Below are positions 1-12,173 of a stretch of 64,000 bases of DNA, one piece after another. The position numbers were made by a program, and so were the translations under genes. Origin of the DNA: Sipunculus nudus (lineage: Eukaryota; Annelida; Sipuncula; Golfingiida; Sipunculidae); assembly GCA_026874595.1 (NCBI GenBank), contig CM049306.1, positions 7,005,519 through 7,069,518 of the forward strand, in the 5' to 3' direction. Position 1 is the first letter of the stretch, and every line of letters begins with the position of its first letter. The notes beneath the pieces were generated by a model. The model did not search any database. It worked only from the letters and a program-made list of their open reading frames with translations, and had not been told where the DNA came from.

Positions 1-934
1 ACTGGTCAGTTCCAGTTGATCATGACATGTTCAGTAATGTAACATATACATCACACTGACAATCAAGATGCCTTTATCTTACGTCAAATTCAAATTTTGA
101 AGTTGCCATGGAGTCTTTAGACAGTCACTTGCTTGAGATACAGCCCAGCAGTAATGAAAGTCATAGATGTTTAACAGAACTGTAACTTTGAAGTACAACA
201 AAATATGGGTAAAATCAGTATGACTGAGAATATAGGTCTCTCAAGTCTCAGAAAATCAGACTGTTGTCTGTCTATGAAAGGTGGTGTGGAAATTTTTATT
301 TATCTTATTTTCAATGCAGGTGTATGGGTTCAGGGGCGGATCCAGGATTTAGGAAAAGGGGGGGGGGGTCAATCCCAGAACGATTAATGAAAACCCTAAA
401 AAAAGGTCCCCAGCTCTGGAAAAGGGGGGTCCAATCCGCAAAATTTTGTCTGAAGCCCTTAAAAAAAGTTGTTTCTGATGAAAAGGGGGGGGGGTCCGGA
501 GTTTGAGATGTTCTTACAATTAAGGTAACATTTGTGTTGTTTAGATCACATTTAAAAGAAAAAGGATGCCTGTCTGATGTTTAAATATAAAAAAGTCATT
601 TGCATACATGATAAAATGACACAAGAAAAAAATGATGATAATACTCTTTTTAAGTATTAAAGCTTTGCATTCCACTTTCATAAATATGAAAATAATATCA
701 TATTAACCATTTTTACGAATAATCCCACATTAAAAAATAATATCCAATAAAACTGATAAAGATTGTAAAATAATAAAATTGTGATAAAATATTAAAGACA
801 CTGACACACCCGAAACAGGTCTAAATATATGTATATATATATATATGGATATATAATAAATATGGTATTTTATAAATATATATCACTAAATATTCTTCCA
901 CTACATATAACCATTAGCTCAAGTACATATGTCT
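1..934. other. no gene seen; AT-rich intronic or intergenic sequence
   Basis: Apart from the transposon fragment at 331-505 I see only AT-rich sequence, including a short AT microsatellite near 830-850. If NELFA begins to the left of the window this is NELFA intron, but no upstream NELFA exon was recognised before 6252. Confidence 0.4.
331..505 (+). mobile_element. hAT-like MITE fragment (CAGGGGCGGATCCAG end)
   Basis: The fragment begins with CAGGGGCGGATCCAGGATTT, nearly identical to the left end of the complete 200-bp element at 29726-29925. G-rich runs follow. The right terminus, which should read like the reverse complement of the left, is missing or decayed around 490-505, so the copy is probably truncated. 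Confidence 0.5.
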
Positions 935-1547
935 TTATTTGGGAAAACAAATTGAAGTCCAGTGAAGGTTAGAAAAATAACATAATCTTTCATCACAAAA
1001 TAGGAATAGACAAGGATTTAGAGTTAAATCCAGCTGTGCAGTTTTAGGGGGATGGGTTTGATGGGGACTGTCATCCTCACTATCTTGGCCAGTCAACAGC
1101 CCACAGGGTTCCTGCTGGTCCTTTGCTATGTTCACCAGGTTAAAATTATTTCTTATCCCTAATTCCACAGTTAATTACAGAAGAAAAGTTTACAATACTG
1201 CAAACATTAGTAACATATGCTAGTTTGGAGAACACAGCATGCAGTGTCAAGTAGACCTGCTGGGCCATGTGGAGGTCAGCTGGGTAGCATAGCATGTACT
1301 CCAGTATGGATGCTGGGCTTGGCTGGCCAGCCTGTGTGACGTCACATGCAAAGGGTCTGTACAAAAGAAAGACATTATGGATATATAAATGTCCCATGTA
1401 TATAGCCCCTGCTAAGTCTGCTATGTTAAGATATGTAAGATTTATATGCAGGAGAGCCTTAATAATCTGAATAGCATTGGAGACAAAGAATTTGTCCAGG
1501 TAATCAGTTTTAATATCTTCTTTAATAAAAGCAAGTCTCAGGCAGCT
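935..1547 (-). CDS. candidate antisense coding segment, unrecognised
   Basis: On the minus strand one frame is free of stops from about 1556 down to 1146, roughly 137 codons in AT-rich DNA. A second frame is open from 1168 to 935. A good acceptor on the minus strand (pyrimidine stretch, then TTGTACAG) lies at 1357-1360. It would start a 163-nt exon 1356-1194 encoding PFACDVTQAGQPSPASILEY and onward, ending at a GTAAAC donor. A 73-nt intron would then lead into DQQEPCGLLTGQDSEDDSPH and onward. I recognise no family. If real, its 5' exons would lie to the right, inside NELFA territory on the opposite strand, making it a nested antisense gene. It could equally be a pseudogene or a chance ORF. 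Confidence 0.3.
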
Positions 1548-3060
1548 CTGCTTTTAGAATTTGCTTTATTGAGCTATACTACTTGCTTTTTCAAGAACAA
1601 TAACAAAGCAGCTGAACCAGTCAGATGGTTTACATACACTTCCTGTACACAGTACATACTTGTGAAAACAGCTCGTCTACTTTTAGATCAACAGGCTTAT
1701 AATGCTAGTACAAAATGGAGAAACTGGTTAATCATATAGTGGCTTTTAAACCTTTCCAGTTTCCAGTGAATGGGTTCTTGTTCATGGGGGTTGTGTAAAA
1801 TTTGCACAGCCTATGTATTGTATACTTTTGCCACATTGGATATGATTGGCTGTTGTGAGTTCAACCCTATCAACAGCGGCTTGTTCATAATTCATGAAAC
1901 AACAAGCAGGATTGCTTTATAAAACAAGGTCTGTGGTATTGTTATTGCCAAAGCCTTGCTCATAAGAATATGCATGCTATTGATTAACAGATTTTTAGCT
2001 CAGCTGACTTTCAGTCATGCTGGGCTATAGCGATGGGTCTTTGTCCGTCGTCCTTCCGTCTGTCCGTCCATTAGCAGGGCACAAATCGTAACCGTAGGGG
2101 CTAGGGCCATGAACCCTATGCAGTCTTAGAGGTTATAAAAAGATCTCCTTGCAAACCTGAAATTAGGTCACTGTGACCTATATTCTCGAAGTTATGGGGT
2201 GTGTTTGCACCCCCCAGAAATAACTCTTTGAGACAAAATTTTCATCCCAAACCTTCCATCTTTCACATACAGCTCACCTACCAACAGGGGAAGAACCATA
2301 ATTTTTTTTAGGTCAAAAGGTCAAAGGTCAAGGTCACAGGAGCCTCTTCTTTGAAAAGCCTGTGGATGCATTTTAAGCCAACCCTTTCATCCCAATTCTT
2401 TGATCTTTCACATATAGCTCACCTACTAAGTTGGTGAAGAATCCTATAGATTTTGAGGTCACAAGGTCAAAGGTCAGGGTCACAGGATCCACTTCTTTGA
2501 AAAGGTTGTGGACACATTTCAAGCTAGACTTTTCATTCCAAACCTTTCAGCACTGATATGGCTTCTCTGCCAACAGGGGAATAGACCTGTTGATTTTGAG
2601 GTCAAAGGTCAAGTTCACAGCACCCACTTCTTGCATGGAGTAATTTTCAGGCAAACTTTTCAATCTGTACCTTCCATCTGTCATATATGGCTTACCTACC
2701 AATAAGGGAAGAAGGCTATTGATGTTGAGGTCAAAAAGTCAAAGGTCAAGGTCACAATATTTAATTGTTCTAAATGCTTGTTAGCATATTTCAAGTGTAA
2801 CTGTTCAACCCAAACCTTCAGTCTTTCACATATGCCACATCTATGCATCACTCAGTTTGACTCAAACTTCATATTTATGGGTCTTTTTGCTTGAATAAAT
2901 AACTTATTGATTTTGGGGTCAGCTGGTCAGCAGGTTAAAGGTTGCAGGTCAAAGTTATTCACCCATTGGTTGCCAAGTAATTACACCAGATTTAAGTAGT
3001 TAGTAGTTACCCATCATTTAGAAAAAATCCAGTTGATATGTGGGCAAAAGGCCAAGGTCA

Positions 3061-3127
3061 TAGGTCAGTGATGTTCACAATTACTTATTTTATAGGTCAG
3101 TGATGTTCACAATTACTTATTTTATAG
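3061..3127. repeat. 33-bp tandem duplication
   Basis: The segment starting TAGGTCAGTGATGTTCAC occurs twice in direct succession, with no mismatch seen. Confidence 0.8.
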
Positions 3128-4124
3128 ACCATCTCTATTTTTCTTGTATATATAACCATCCCACCCCAGCTGGTAATCTCCCTGTTTGGCTGTAATTGTG
3201 AGTGACACTGGTGACATATGACTCCCTTTTGTTTCAGCCTATTAAGTGATAAGGATCAGTGATAAGTACCTCGTTACTTCATAACAAAAACACTGTTGTC
3301 TGAATGCTTCAGCCAGGCATTAAGACTATGAGAGTATAGTATTAAGGTTAAGCTACTGATTTATAAGATGATTGGAACATTTTGCAGTTTATTTTATGGA
3401 ATCCTAGCAATAAACATAGTTTCCTAGATATCTGAATATTTTAATATATATCACCACATATAAAAGCAAGTGTTTGTTCTCATAATATGTGGATGTGTAC
3501 CTTGATTTAGGATGGCTTTTTGTTTTATTTCAAGACCCTTAGTCATGCTTTCTGCATTTCTTTTCTTTCAGGTTTGGCAGGTTACCTACCCTGCTGACCC
3601 CATTGAAAAGCAGAGTGATAATAAAAAATATTGGACTTACACTTTTTACAGTTGCATATCTATAAATCTGATATGAGCGCCTGGACATGCCTTTTGAATT
3701 ATTTTTGGCATTCATTACTGGGTAATTTGCCCCAAGTTTGGTCTCTTATTGGAGAATGTGGGATATCAAATGTCATACTTGTCAGAAATCCATTATGTCT
3801 GCCAGTTAGCCACCTTAGAAATTATTTCTTCAGTGCAGTTTCAGTAATTTTTCTTTAATGTTTGGTCCGATTTAGAGAATGTTTGTTGTCTGATTTCAGA
3901 CGTCAAAAGTCCAATATGGCCACCAGGCAACCATCTTTTAATTCCTTTTGATCATATTATCTCAAGAACAGTTAAAGTGAATGCAGTTGGATGTATATTT
4001 AAGTAATCTTGTAAAGGATTGGGTCAAATATTTCTGAATAAATATTACCATCATTTATAAAAGTGAAATACAGTTGGCTTGTATTGAATAAAAATTCATA
4101 CAGAAGCACCTGTTTCTCAATAAT

Positions 4125-5461
4125 TGTATCCGCCAAAACAGAGTTTTGCGGATACTAGGTTTTCAGCTGCACGCCGCTGCCGCCGCGTAGGTGTCCGGAG
4201 AACTCCTCCATAACCGCTGGTCAGAATTTTACAAAACCCGGGATTATGTTCAGTTCACATGTGAACTGCTGCACCCCAATTTTGTTTTGACCTCTGACCT
4301 TTCTTCTGCACTCTGCGTCAGTTTGTGTGTCTGTTTCCACACATAAACCAACATATCTCGGGAACCGTTTGACCGATCAGGAAATTTTTTTGCACAAATG
4401 TAGCCCTTGGAGAGCTGTTTAACATACAAAAAATGGTGGCGCCACCTGCAACCATGTTTGCACAGTGTCCATCTGTTTGTAAGCCTTGGGTTAAAATCAC
4501 TCATATCTCCGCAGTGGTTTGACTAATTCACCTGAAATTCAGCATGCGTATACAAATATAGCCCTGGGATAGCTTTATAACATATACAACAAAAGGTGGC
4601 GCCACCTGCAACCATGTTTGCACAGTGTCCATTTGTTCATCTGCCTGGGGTTAAAATCACTCATATCTCTGCAGTGGTTTGACTAATTCACCTAAAATTC
4701 GGCATGCGTATACATCCTAGACAGCTTTTCTGATTTTATGACAGGTGGCGCCACCTACATTAACGTTTACGCTGCAGACATCCGGGCTCATATCTCGGGA
4801 ACCGTTTGACCGATTGAGCCAAAATTTTGCATGTGTATAGATCTCACATAGCTCTGTATCATACGCAAAACTTGTGGCGCCACCTGCAGCCATTTTTGCA
4901 CAGCTCCCATCTATTTGTCTGCCATGGGATAAAATCACTCATATCTCTGCAGTGGTTTGACATATCTGCCTAAAATTTTGCAGGTTTATACATCCCCGAC
5001 AGCTCTCTTGATTTTATGACAGGTGGCGCCACCTACATTCTACATTTATGCAGCAGATATCCAAGCTCATATCTTGGGAACCGTTTGACCGATTGGGCCA
5101 AAATTGTGCATGTGTATAGTTCTTACATAGCTCTTTATCATACGCAAAACTGGTGGCACCACCTGCAGCCATTTTTGCACAGCGTCCATCTGTTTGTCTG
5201 CCAAGGGCAAAAATCACTCATATACATGTAGTGGTTTGACTTATCTGCCTTAAATTTTGCATATGTATACAACTTGGACAGCTTTCTGGATTTTGTGGTA
5301 GGTGGTGCAACCTACATACACAATGGGGCTGCAGACATCCATGCTAATATGCAACACTTCACTCTATTTCCCCTTGCCACTCAATCCATGCCTCACTTCA
5401 CCAGTTCCACTCTGATTTAGGCGGATACACGTAGTCGCTTGTCGACTACCCGTATTCTAGT
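4125..5461 (+). mobile_element. Helentron/HINE-like family B element, copy 1
   Basis: The left end TGTATCCGCCAAAACAGAG is followed at once by its inverted partner TTTTGCGGATACTA. Near the right end GGCGGATAC recurs, followed by the hairpin GTAGTCGCTTGTCGACTAC and the terminus CCGTATTCTAG before T. A 3' hairpin followed by CTAG and T is the classical Helitron terminus. The second inverted copy beside it is the layout described for Helentron-associated elements. The core holds repeats of about 130-160 bp with GGTGGCGCCACC at 4435, 4595, 4744 and 5022, plus degenerate copies. There is no Rep/helicase ORF, so the element is non-autonomous. It lies within family A copy 1. Confidence 0.75.
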
Positions 5462-6251
5462 TCTGGCATGTATTTCCTTGATTTTTGCTATATATTTTGA
5501 TCTTATATTTGCCCTTTGTGAAGTTCCTTATGAGACTGACAGGTTTCAAGCAAGCTGTTGGAATAGTTCCTGATAGCTTAACAATCATGCATTTTCCTCA
5601 GACCATCAATTCACTGTGTTTTAACCAGACATAGGTGATATATATTTCTGTTGTCATAGAAAATTTTCAACAAATTGGCAAATTGGTTCTTCAAAATTTG
5701 ACTGGAAGTTGTGAATCTCATTCCATGATGTCACAGGTCATGCATGGCAGCTGAGCGTCATAACCCATGGGTCACTTGTTACCATTTAAATCATATATTT
5801 TTTTATCATCACCATGGTACATGAGTAAATTAATGTTCATACAAACTATCACGAATAGTTCCATTGTCTTTGAGACAAAGAGCTCTATGAATAATCAGTT
5901 AAACCAGAATGGGGAAATTTTAAGCTTCCTTTTGCAGCCAGTATATATAACGCCTTTATATTGTGATTTTTCATGTATCACTTGTGTATCATCAAACAAT
6001 TTTTGCTAAAATGTCAATTTAAGGTTTTTAATTTTGATTCTCATTTGTTAGAATTTGCATACTGGAATAAATAACAGCATAGTGGTCAAATGGAATCAAA
6101 ATGAACATTTCATGATTTCTTTGAAGGCAACACCTGTGCAGTTTAAAATTTTTGGTTAAATCTAATGTAGAACTACAATAAACATATAAAAACCATTTGA
6201 ACATTTATGTACAATGTCCTTCTGGTTATATCTGGTAACATTTCATTGTAG

Positions 6252-6360
6252 AACCTGAATATGCCAGCAACCCCTGGTACTCCAACCACCCAGCCAAGCT
6301 ATGCCCCTCCCACTGGACTCACTGCCACCTCTCTTGGAACACCTGTATCTTCACTTCCAG
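6252..6360 (+). CDS. NELFA: NELFA internal exon (linker region)
   Basis: This is an internal coding exon of negative elongation factor subunit A. The acceptor is TTTCATTGTAG (ends 6251) and the donor CCAG/GTAAAA. It starts in phase 0, encodes 36 residues beginning NLNMPATPGTPTTQPSYAPP and ends with one base of a split glycine codon completed by the next exon. The Pro/Thr/Ser-rich composition fits the disordered middle of NELF-A. This exon alone would not identify the gene; the call rests on in-phase joining to the diagnostic exons downstream. NELF-A acts in the nucleus with NELF-B, C/D and E to hold RNA polymerase II paused near promoters. Exons for the N-terminal part are not in the window as far as I can see. 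Confidence 0.85.
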
Positions 6361-7249
6361 GTAAAATTAATGAGAGGTCTTTGATAAAGAGAGTGAAATC
6401 AGCTACTACTGGCCCTAATCACCTGGTATGGTGTGGTCTTTAATCAAGTATAGTAAAACCTTGTTATGGGTTCATAACTGAAATGAGATTTCAGTTGTGG
6501 GGATCCTCTTATGGAAAAGCGTAGCAGGGGTATACTGGGATATTTGCAAAATAAACAGAGAAAATGGAGGCAATTTAGCAAATTTCTTACCAATAATGGC
6601 TAATAAACTGTTCTGGAGTAAAAATAAATTATGTAGAAGTGCCCTTATAAGGAAATTGTTAAGATTTCAACTCCTGTGGGTTTTTTTTAGCCTGCCATGC
6701 GGTCATGTTTATCTTTTGTCACATGACCCTGTCCTTGACCTTATTGATATGAGAAGAGGTGTCCTCTGATTATTGTTCCAAATAAATTATAGTAAATATT
6801 GTTTCCATAACTTCCATAGGCAAATTTGTTAAAACCTTAAATGATATAGCCATAAACTTATAAAGGACTTATTGAAGCCATATATTATCATTTACTCATT
6901 AGTATTATTAATGAAATAAGATTTTTTTAATAGATTTATTAGCAATAAATTACTCTGGTACACCAGAGGTCAGGTCACAGGTCAGGTCATGGGTGACCAG
7001 AGTTCATGCCTCAGCAACATGGCTGTGTCAGTGATGGTCTTCTGCTCTTCTCTTCATGATAAAATGCTGTTATATCATATATAACATAAACAGAAGACTC
7101 CACATGTATGGAAACTGATATATAAAGGATATATAGGTAGAGTGAACATAGTTTAAGCTGCATCTTATTCTTAATTACTTTTTTTATTCTTTCCTTCTGA
7201 TACATCAAAAGGACCGCTACAATATTTCGTAAGAACATACTCAAGGCTG

Positions 7250-7466
7250 AGTATGGAGCCCGGGTCACCTGGTGTGTAATTCTCAGCCTTGCACCAAGGC
7301 AAAGTAAAAACACACCTAACGACCACCTTGGTTTAGCGACCATCTCAAAGGAAGGACCACTTTTAACTGGTCCTGATTCTTTTTCGCTCTTTATCAAAGA
7401 CTACCACCTGGCAAATGCGACCACTTTATTGAGGTCTGGATGGTGGTCGTAATTTTAAGGTTGTAC
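7250..7466 (-). mobile_element. fragment of a GGTGGTCGC-type DNA transposon
   Basis: Read on the minus strand it starts ACAGTACAACCTTAAAATTA, then carries several spaced GGTGGTC and GTGGTCGC phrases. The end resembles the CAGTGAAACCTGA end of the element at 14675-16122, and the body resembles the fragment at 58365-58560. The 128-codon minus-strand ORF crossing it is therefore not a host gene. Confidence 0.5.
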
Positions 7467-7538
7467 TGTGTAACAATTGGACACATTCTAGCAGATGTAT
7501 ATATGTAGTCCAGACTACTCCTATAGTTGTGCATGTTT

Positions 7539-10500
7539 TTAGCTCAGCTGACTGAAAGTCATCTGAGCTATAGGGATCACCTTTTGTCCGTCGTCCGTCC
7601 GGCCGTCCGGCCGTCCGGGCGTCTGTCTGTTAACAGGGCACAAATCGTAACCGCTTGAACTGGAATCTTCTTACTTGACATCCTGGGAGGTCCATGAAAA
7701 ATCTCCTTGGAAACCAGAAATTAGGTCTCTGTTACCCATATCCTTCGAGCTATGGGGCCCCAAAACCCCCCAGAAAAGTCCAAAATTTCATACAAAAAAT
7801 TCAATATCTCATTAACTGCTTGACTGATGGTCATGATTTTTGGCATACATATTGATCATGAGAGGTTCCATCAGTTCCTGAAGACTGGTGGCGCCACCTG
7901 TATTTTTCGATTTTTTACGAATTTTTTTCTCTATTTTTGAGACCTTTACAAATGTGAACATCTGTTAACAAGGCACAAATCGTAATGACTGGACCTAGAA
8001 TCTTCATTCTCGACACACTGAGAATCCTATGAAAAGTCTCCATGGAAACCAGAAATTAGGTCTCTGTTACCCATATCCTTCTAGCTATGGGGCCCCAAAC
8101 TACCCCCCAGAAAAGTAAAAAATTTCATACAAAAACTTCAATATCTCATTAAATACTTGACTGATGGTCATAATTTTTGTCATACATATTGATCATGAGA
8201 TGTTCCATCACTTCCTGCAGACTGGTGGCGCCACCTGTATCGTTCAATTTTTTACGAATTTTTTTCTCTATTTTTGAGAGAAATGTAAACATCTGTTAAC
8301 AAGGCACAAATGGTAAAGACTGCACCTAGAATCTTCATTCTTGACACTATGAGAGACCTATGAAAAGTCTCCATGGAAACCAGAAATTAGGTCTCTGTTA
8401 CCCATATTCTTCGAGCTATGGAGCCCCAAAGTACCCCCAAGAAAAGTAAAAAATTTCATACAAAAACTTCAGTATCTCTATTATAACTATTGATCATGAG
8501 ATGTGTCATCTGTTCCTGCAGACTGGTGGCGCCACCTGTATCGTTCAATTTTTTACGATTTTTTCCTCTATTTTTGAGACCTTTAAGGATGCTGTCATCT
8601 GTTAGCATGGCACAAATAGTAACGACTGGACCTAGAATCTTCATTCTTGACACACAGGGAGACCCATGAAAAGTCTCCACGGAAATATGAAATTAGGTCT
8701 CTGTTACCCATATCCTTTAAGCTGTGGCACTCCAAAGTACAGCTCAGATTAATGGAAAATTTGATATAAAAGCTGAAGTATCTGAACAACGAATGCAGGG
8801 ATCACCATAATTGTTTGCATGGATTTTGATCATGGAGTGTGTCATCAGTTTCTGCAGCCTGGGTGCGCCACCTCAATTTTTTTTTTTTTATTATTTTTTA
8901 CGAATTGTTTTCTCTTTTTTTTTGAGACCTTTAAAAATGTGAACATCTGTTAGCATGGCACAAATCGTAACGACTGGACCTAGAATCTTCATTCTCAATA
9001 CACTGAGAGACCTATGAAAAGTCTCCATGGAAACCAGAAATTAGGTCTCTGTTACCCATATCCTTCGAGCTATGGAGCCCCAAAGTACCCCCCCAGAGTA
9101 GTCAAAAATTTCATACAAAAACTTCAATATCTCATTAACTACATCACTGATGGTCATGATTTTTGGCATACATATTGATTATGAGATGTTCCATCAGTTC
9201 CTGTAGACTGGTGGCGCCACCTATATTGTTTGATTTTTTTACGATTTCTTCCTCTATTTTTGAGACCTTTAAGGATGCTGTCATCTGTTAGCATGGCACA
9301 AATCGTAACGACTGGACCTAGAATCTTCATTCTCAATACACTGAGAGACCTATGAAAAGTCTCCATGGAAACCAGAAATTAGGTCTCTGTTACCCATATC
9401 CTTCAAGCTATGGGGCCCCAAAGTACCCCCCAGAGAAGTCAAAAATTTCATACAAAAACTTCAATATCTCAATAACTACATCACTGATGGTCATGATTTG
9501 TGGCATAACTATTGATCAAGAGGTGTTCCATCAGTTCCTGCAGACTGGTGGCGCCACCTTTATTGTTTGATTTATTTACGATTTCTTCCTCTATTTTTGA
9601 GACCTTTAAGGATGCTGTCATCTGTTAGCATGGCACAAATCGTAACGACTGGACCTAGAATCTTCATTCTTGACACACAGGGAGACCCATGAAAATTCTC
9701 CATGGAAACCTGAAATTAGGTCTCTGTTACCCATATTCATTAGGCTGTATGGCTCCAAAATACCCCCCAGAATAACGGAAAATTTGATACAAAAAGTGCA
9801 GTATCTCAATAACTACAACACTGATGGTCATGATTTTTGGCATACATGTTGATCATGAGCTGTTCCATCAGTTTCTGCAGAGAGGGTGCGCCACCTCTAT
9901 TTTTTTCAAATTTTTACGAATTTTTTTCTCTTTTTTCAAGACCTTTGAAGATGTGGTTATCTATCAAGAGGGTACAAATTGCAACAACTGGACCTAGAAA
10001 CTTCATTCTTGTCATGCAAGGAGACCCATGAAGAGTGCCTGTGGAAACTTGAAATTAGGTCTCTGTTACCCATATCCTTCAAGCTATAGGACTCTGAAGT
10101 ATCCCTTAGAATAATGGACAATTTGATACAAAAGCTGAAGTATCTGAACAACTTATACGGAGATCATCATGATTCTTTGCATGGATATTGACCATTAAGT
10201 GTTTTTAGCTCAGCTGACTGTAAGTCATCTGAAGTATCCCTCAGAATAATGGACAATTTGATACAAAAGCTCAAGTATCTAAACAACTATTGCAGTGATC
10301 ACCATGATTCTTTGCATGGATATTGATCATGGAATGTGTCATCAGTTTCTGCAGTATGGTGGCGCCACCTGTATTTTTTTTTATTTTTACGAATTTTTTT
10401 TATCTTTTTTTGAGACCTCATAAGATGCGGTCATCTGTTAACATGGCACAAATCGTAATAACTGGACCTAGAATCTTCTCTCTTGACATGCTGAGAGGCC

Positions 10501-11923
10501 CATGAAAAGTCTCCTTAAAAACTTGAAATAAGGTCTCTGTTACCCATAACCTCTGAGCTATGGGGCTCCGAAGTACCCCCCAGAATAATGGAAAATTTGA
10601 TACAAAAGCTCAAGTATCTGGACAATTATTATATTGATCACCATGATTCTTTGCATGGATAATGATCATGAAATGTTTCATCAGTTTCTGCATTCTGGTG
10701 GCGCCACCTGTATTTTTTTCAATTTTTAGCTCAGCTGACTGAAAGTCATCTGAGCTTTAAGGATCACCTTTTGTCCGTAATCCGTCCGGCCATCCAGGCG
10801 TCTGTCTGTTAACAGGGCACAAATCGTAACCGCTAGAACGGGAATCTTCTCACTTGAAATCCTGGGAGGTCTATGGAAATTCTCCTTGTAAACCTGAAAT
10901 TAGGTCACTAAGACCTATATTCTTTGAGCTATGGGGTTCTGAAGTACCCCCCAGAATAATGCAAAATTTAATACAAAAGCTCAAGTATCTGAACAACTAA
11001 TGCATTAATCACCATGATTCTTTACATGGATATTGATCATGGAGTGTTTCATCAATTTCTGGAGACTGGTGGTGCCACCTATATTTTTTTTATTTTTTAC
11101 GATTTTTTTTCTCTTCTTTTGTGATCTTTAAACATTTGGTCATCTGTAAACAGGGCACAAATCATAATGACTGGACCTAGAATCTTCTGTCCTCACCTCC
11201 AGGGAAGCCCATGAAAGGTCTACATGGAAACCCGAAATAAGGTCCCTGTTACCCATATTCTGTGAGCTATGGGGCTCTGAGGTACCCCCCAGAATAAAGA
11301 TTTGGTCATATACTAACAGGGCACAAATCATAATGACTGGACCTAGAATCTTCTGTCCTCACCTCCCGGGAAGCCCATAAAAGGTCTACATGGAAACCCG
11401 AAATAAGGTCCCAGTTACCCATATCCTTCATGCTCTGGGGCTCCGAAGTACTCCCCAGAATAAAGATTTGGTCATCTGTTAACAGAGCACAAATTATAAT
11501 GACTTGACCTAGAATCTCCTTTCTTGATATGCTGGGAGGCCCCTGAAAAGTCTCCTTGTGCACCTGAAATTACATCTCTGTTACCCATATCCTTCATCCT
11601 ATGCGGCTTTGAAATACCCCCCAGAATAAACATTTGGATTTGTTAACAGGGCACAAATCATAATAACTGGACCTAGAATTTTATTTTTTGACATGCTGGG
11701 AGACCCCTGAAAAGTCATCTTGTAAACCTTGAAAATAGGTGTCTGTTACCCATATCCTTCATGCTACAGAGCTCCATAGTACCCCAATGAATATTGGATG
11801 ATTTTATACAAAAGGTCAAGTTTGGAAAAAGTATTTCATTCAAATTTGACATTCAGATGATAAAATTACTTTTGTCAATGTCTTCCTGGTCAGCTGAGCG
11901 TCATGACCCCTGGGTCACTTGTT
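7539..11923 (+). mobile_element. Helitron-like family A element, copy 2 (largest)
   Basis: The 5' end TTAGCTCAGCTGACT pairs with AGTCATCTGAGCT a few bases later, making a terminal hairpin. The 3' end at 11890-11923 carries CAGCTGAGCG, the hairpin GACCCCTGGGTC and the tail ACTTGTT. Between them are about ten diverged units of about 330-340 bp (phrases such as GGCACAAATCGTAACGACTG and TTAGGTCTCTGTTACCCATA). Most of them end at GGTGGCGCCACC (7887, 8224, 8525, 9210, 9547, 10358, 10697). Extra 5' ends at 10205 and 10725 show internal rearrangement or nesting. From 11290 to 11800 the units shrink to about 170 bp. No transposase is encoded; the many short ORFs are shadows of the repeat. Confidence 0.75.
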
Positions 11924-12173
11924 GTTGTGTGTAAAAGCATTGCTATGCATGCCAAGCTTTCTACATCAGTACATGCTTTTGAAAATCTATGAGAGCAACA
12001 GGTATATAGTAATAACACTAATTACTATTATTATGAGCACTTTTTAATCTGTTTTATCTATGTAGCTCTGTCAACACAGTTACTTCACTTTTTCAGACAT
12101 AACTGAAAACATTTAATATTTTATATTAATTTGTGCAAGAACAAATCCTCAGAATTATTTGGATTCAAAGTTA

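Larger units (their letters stand above)
1995..5780 (+). mobile_element. Helitron-like family A element, composite copy 1
   Basis: The left end reads TTAGCTCAGCTGAC followed by an inverted partner. A matching right end at 5743-5780 holds CAGCTGAGCG, then an interrupted hairpin ACCCATGGGT and the tail CACTTGTT. From 2090 to 3060 the body consists of degenerate units of roughly 120-150 bp containing GGTCAAAGGTCA-like phrases. A complete family B element (4125-5461) is nested inside. The stretch 3130-4124 shows no clear family A sequence, so the two ends may belong to one element with an eroded middle or to two partial copies. Confidence 0.5.

Noticed and set aside
3571-3700. Strong acceptor TTTCTTTTCTTTCAG followed by a short open frame, a possible NELFA exon
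   Set aside because: No donor follows in the open frames and the peptide does not resemble NELF-A.
7011-7397. 128-codon minus-strand ORF
   Set aside because: Its first half lies in a transposon fragment and the rest is AT-rich with no motif; no splice context.
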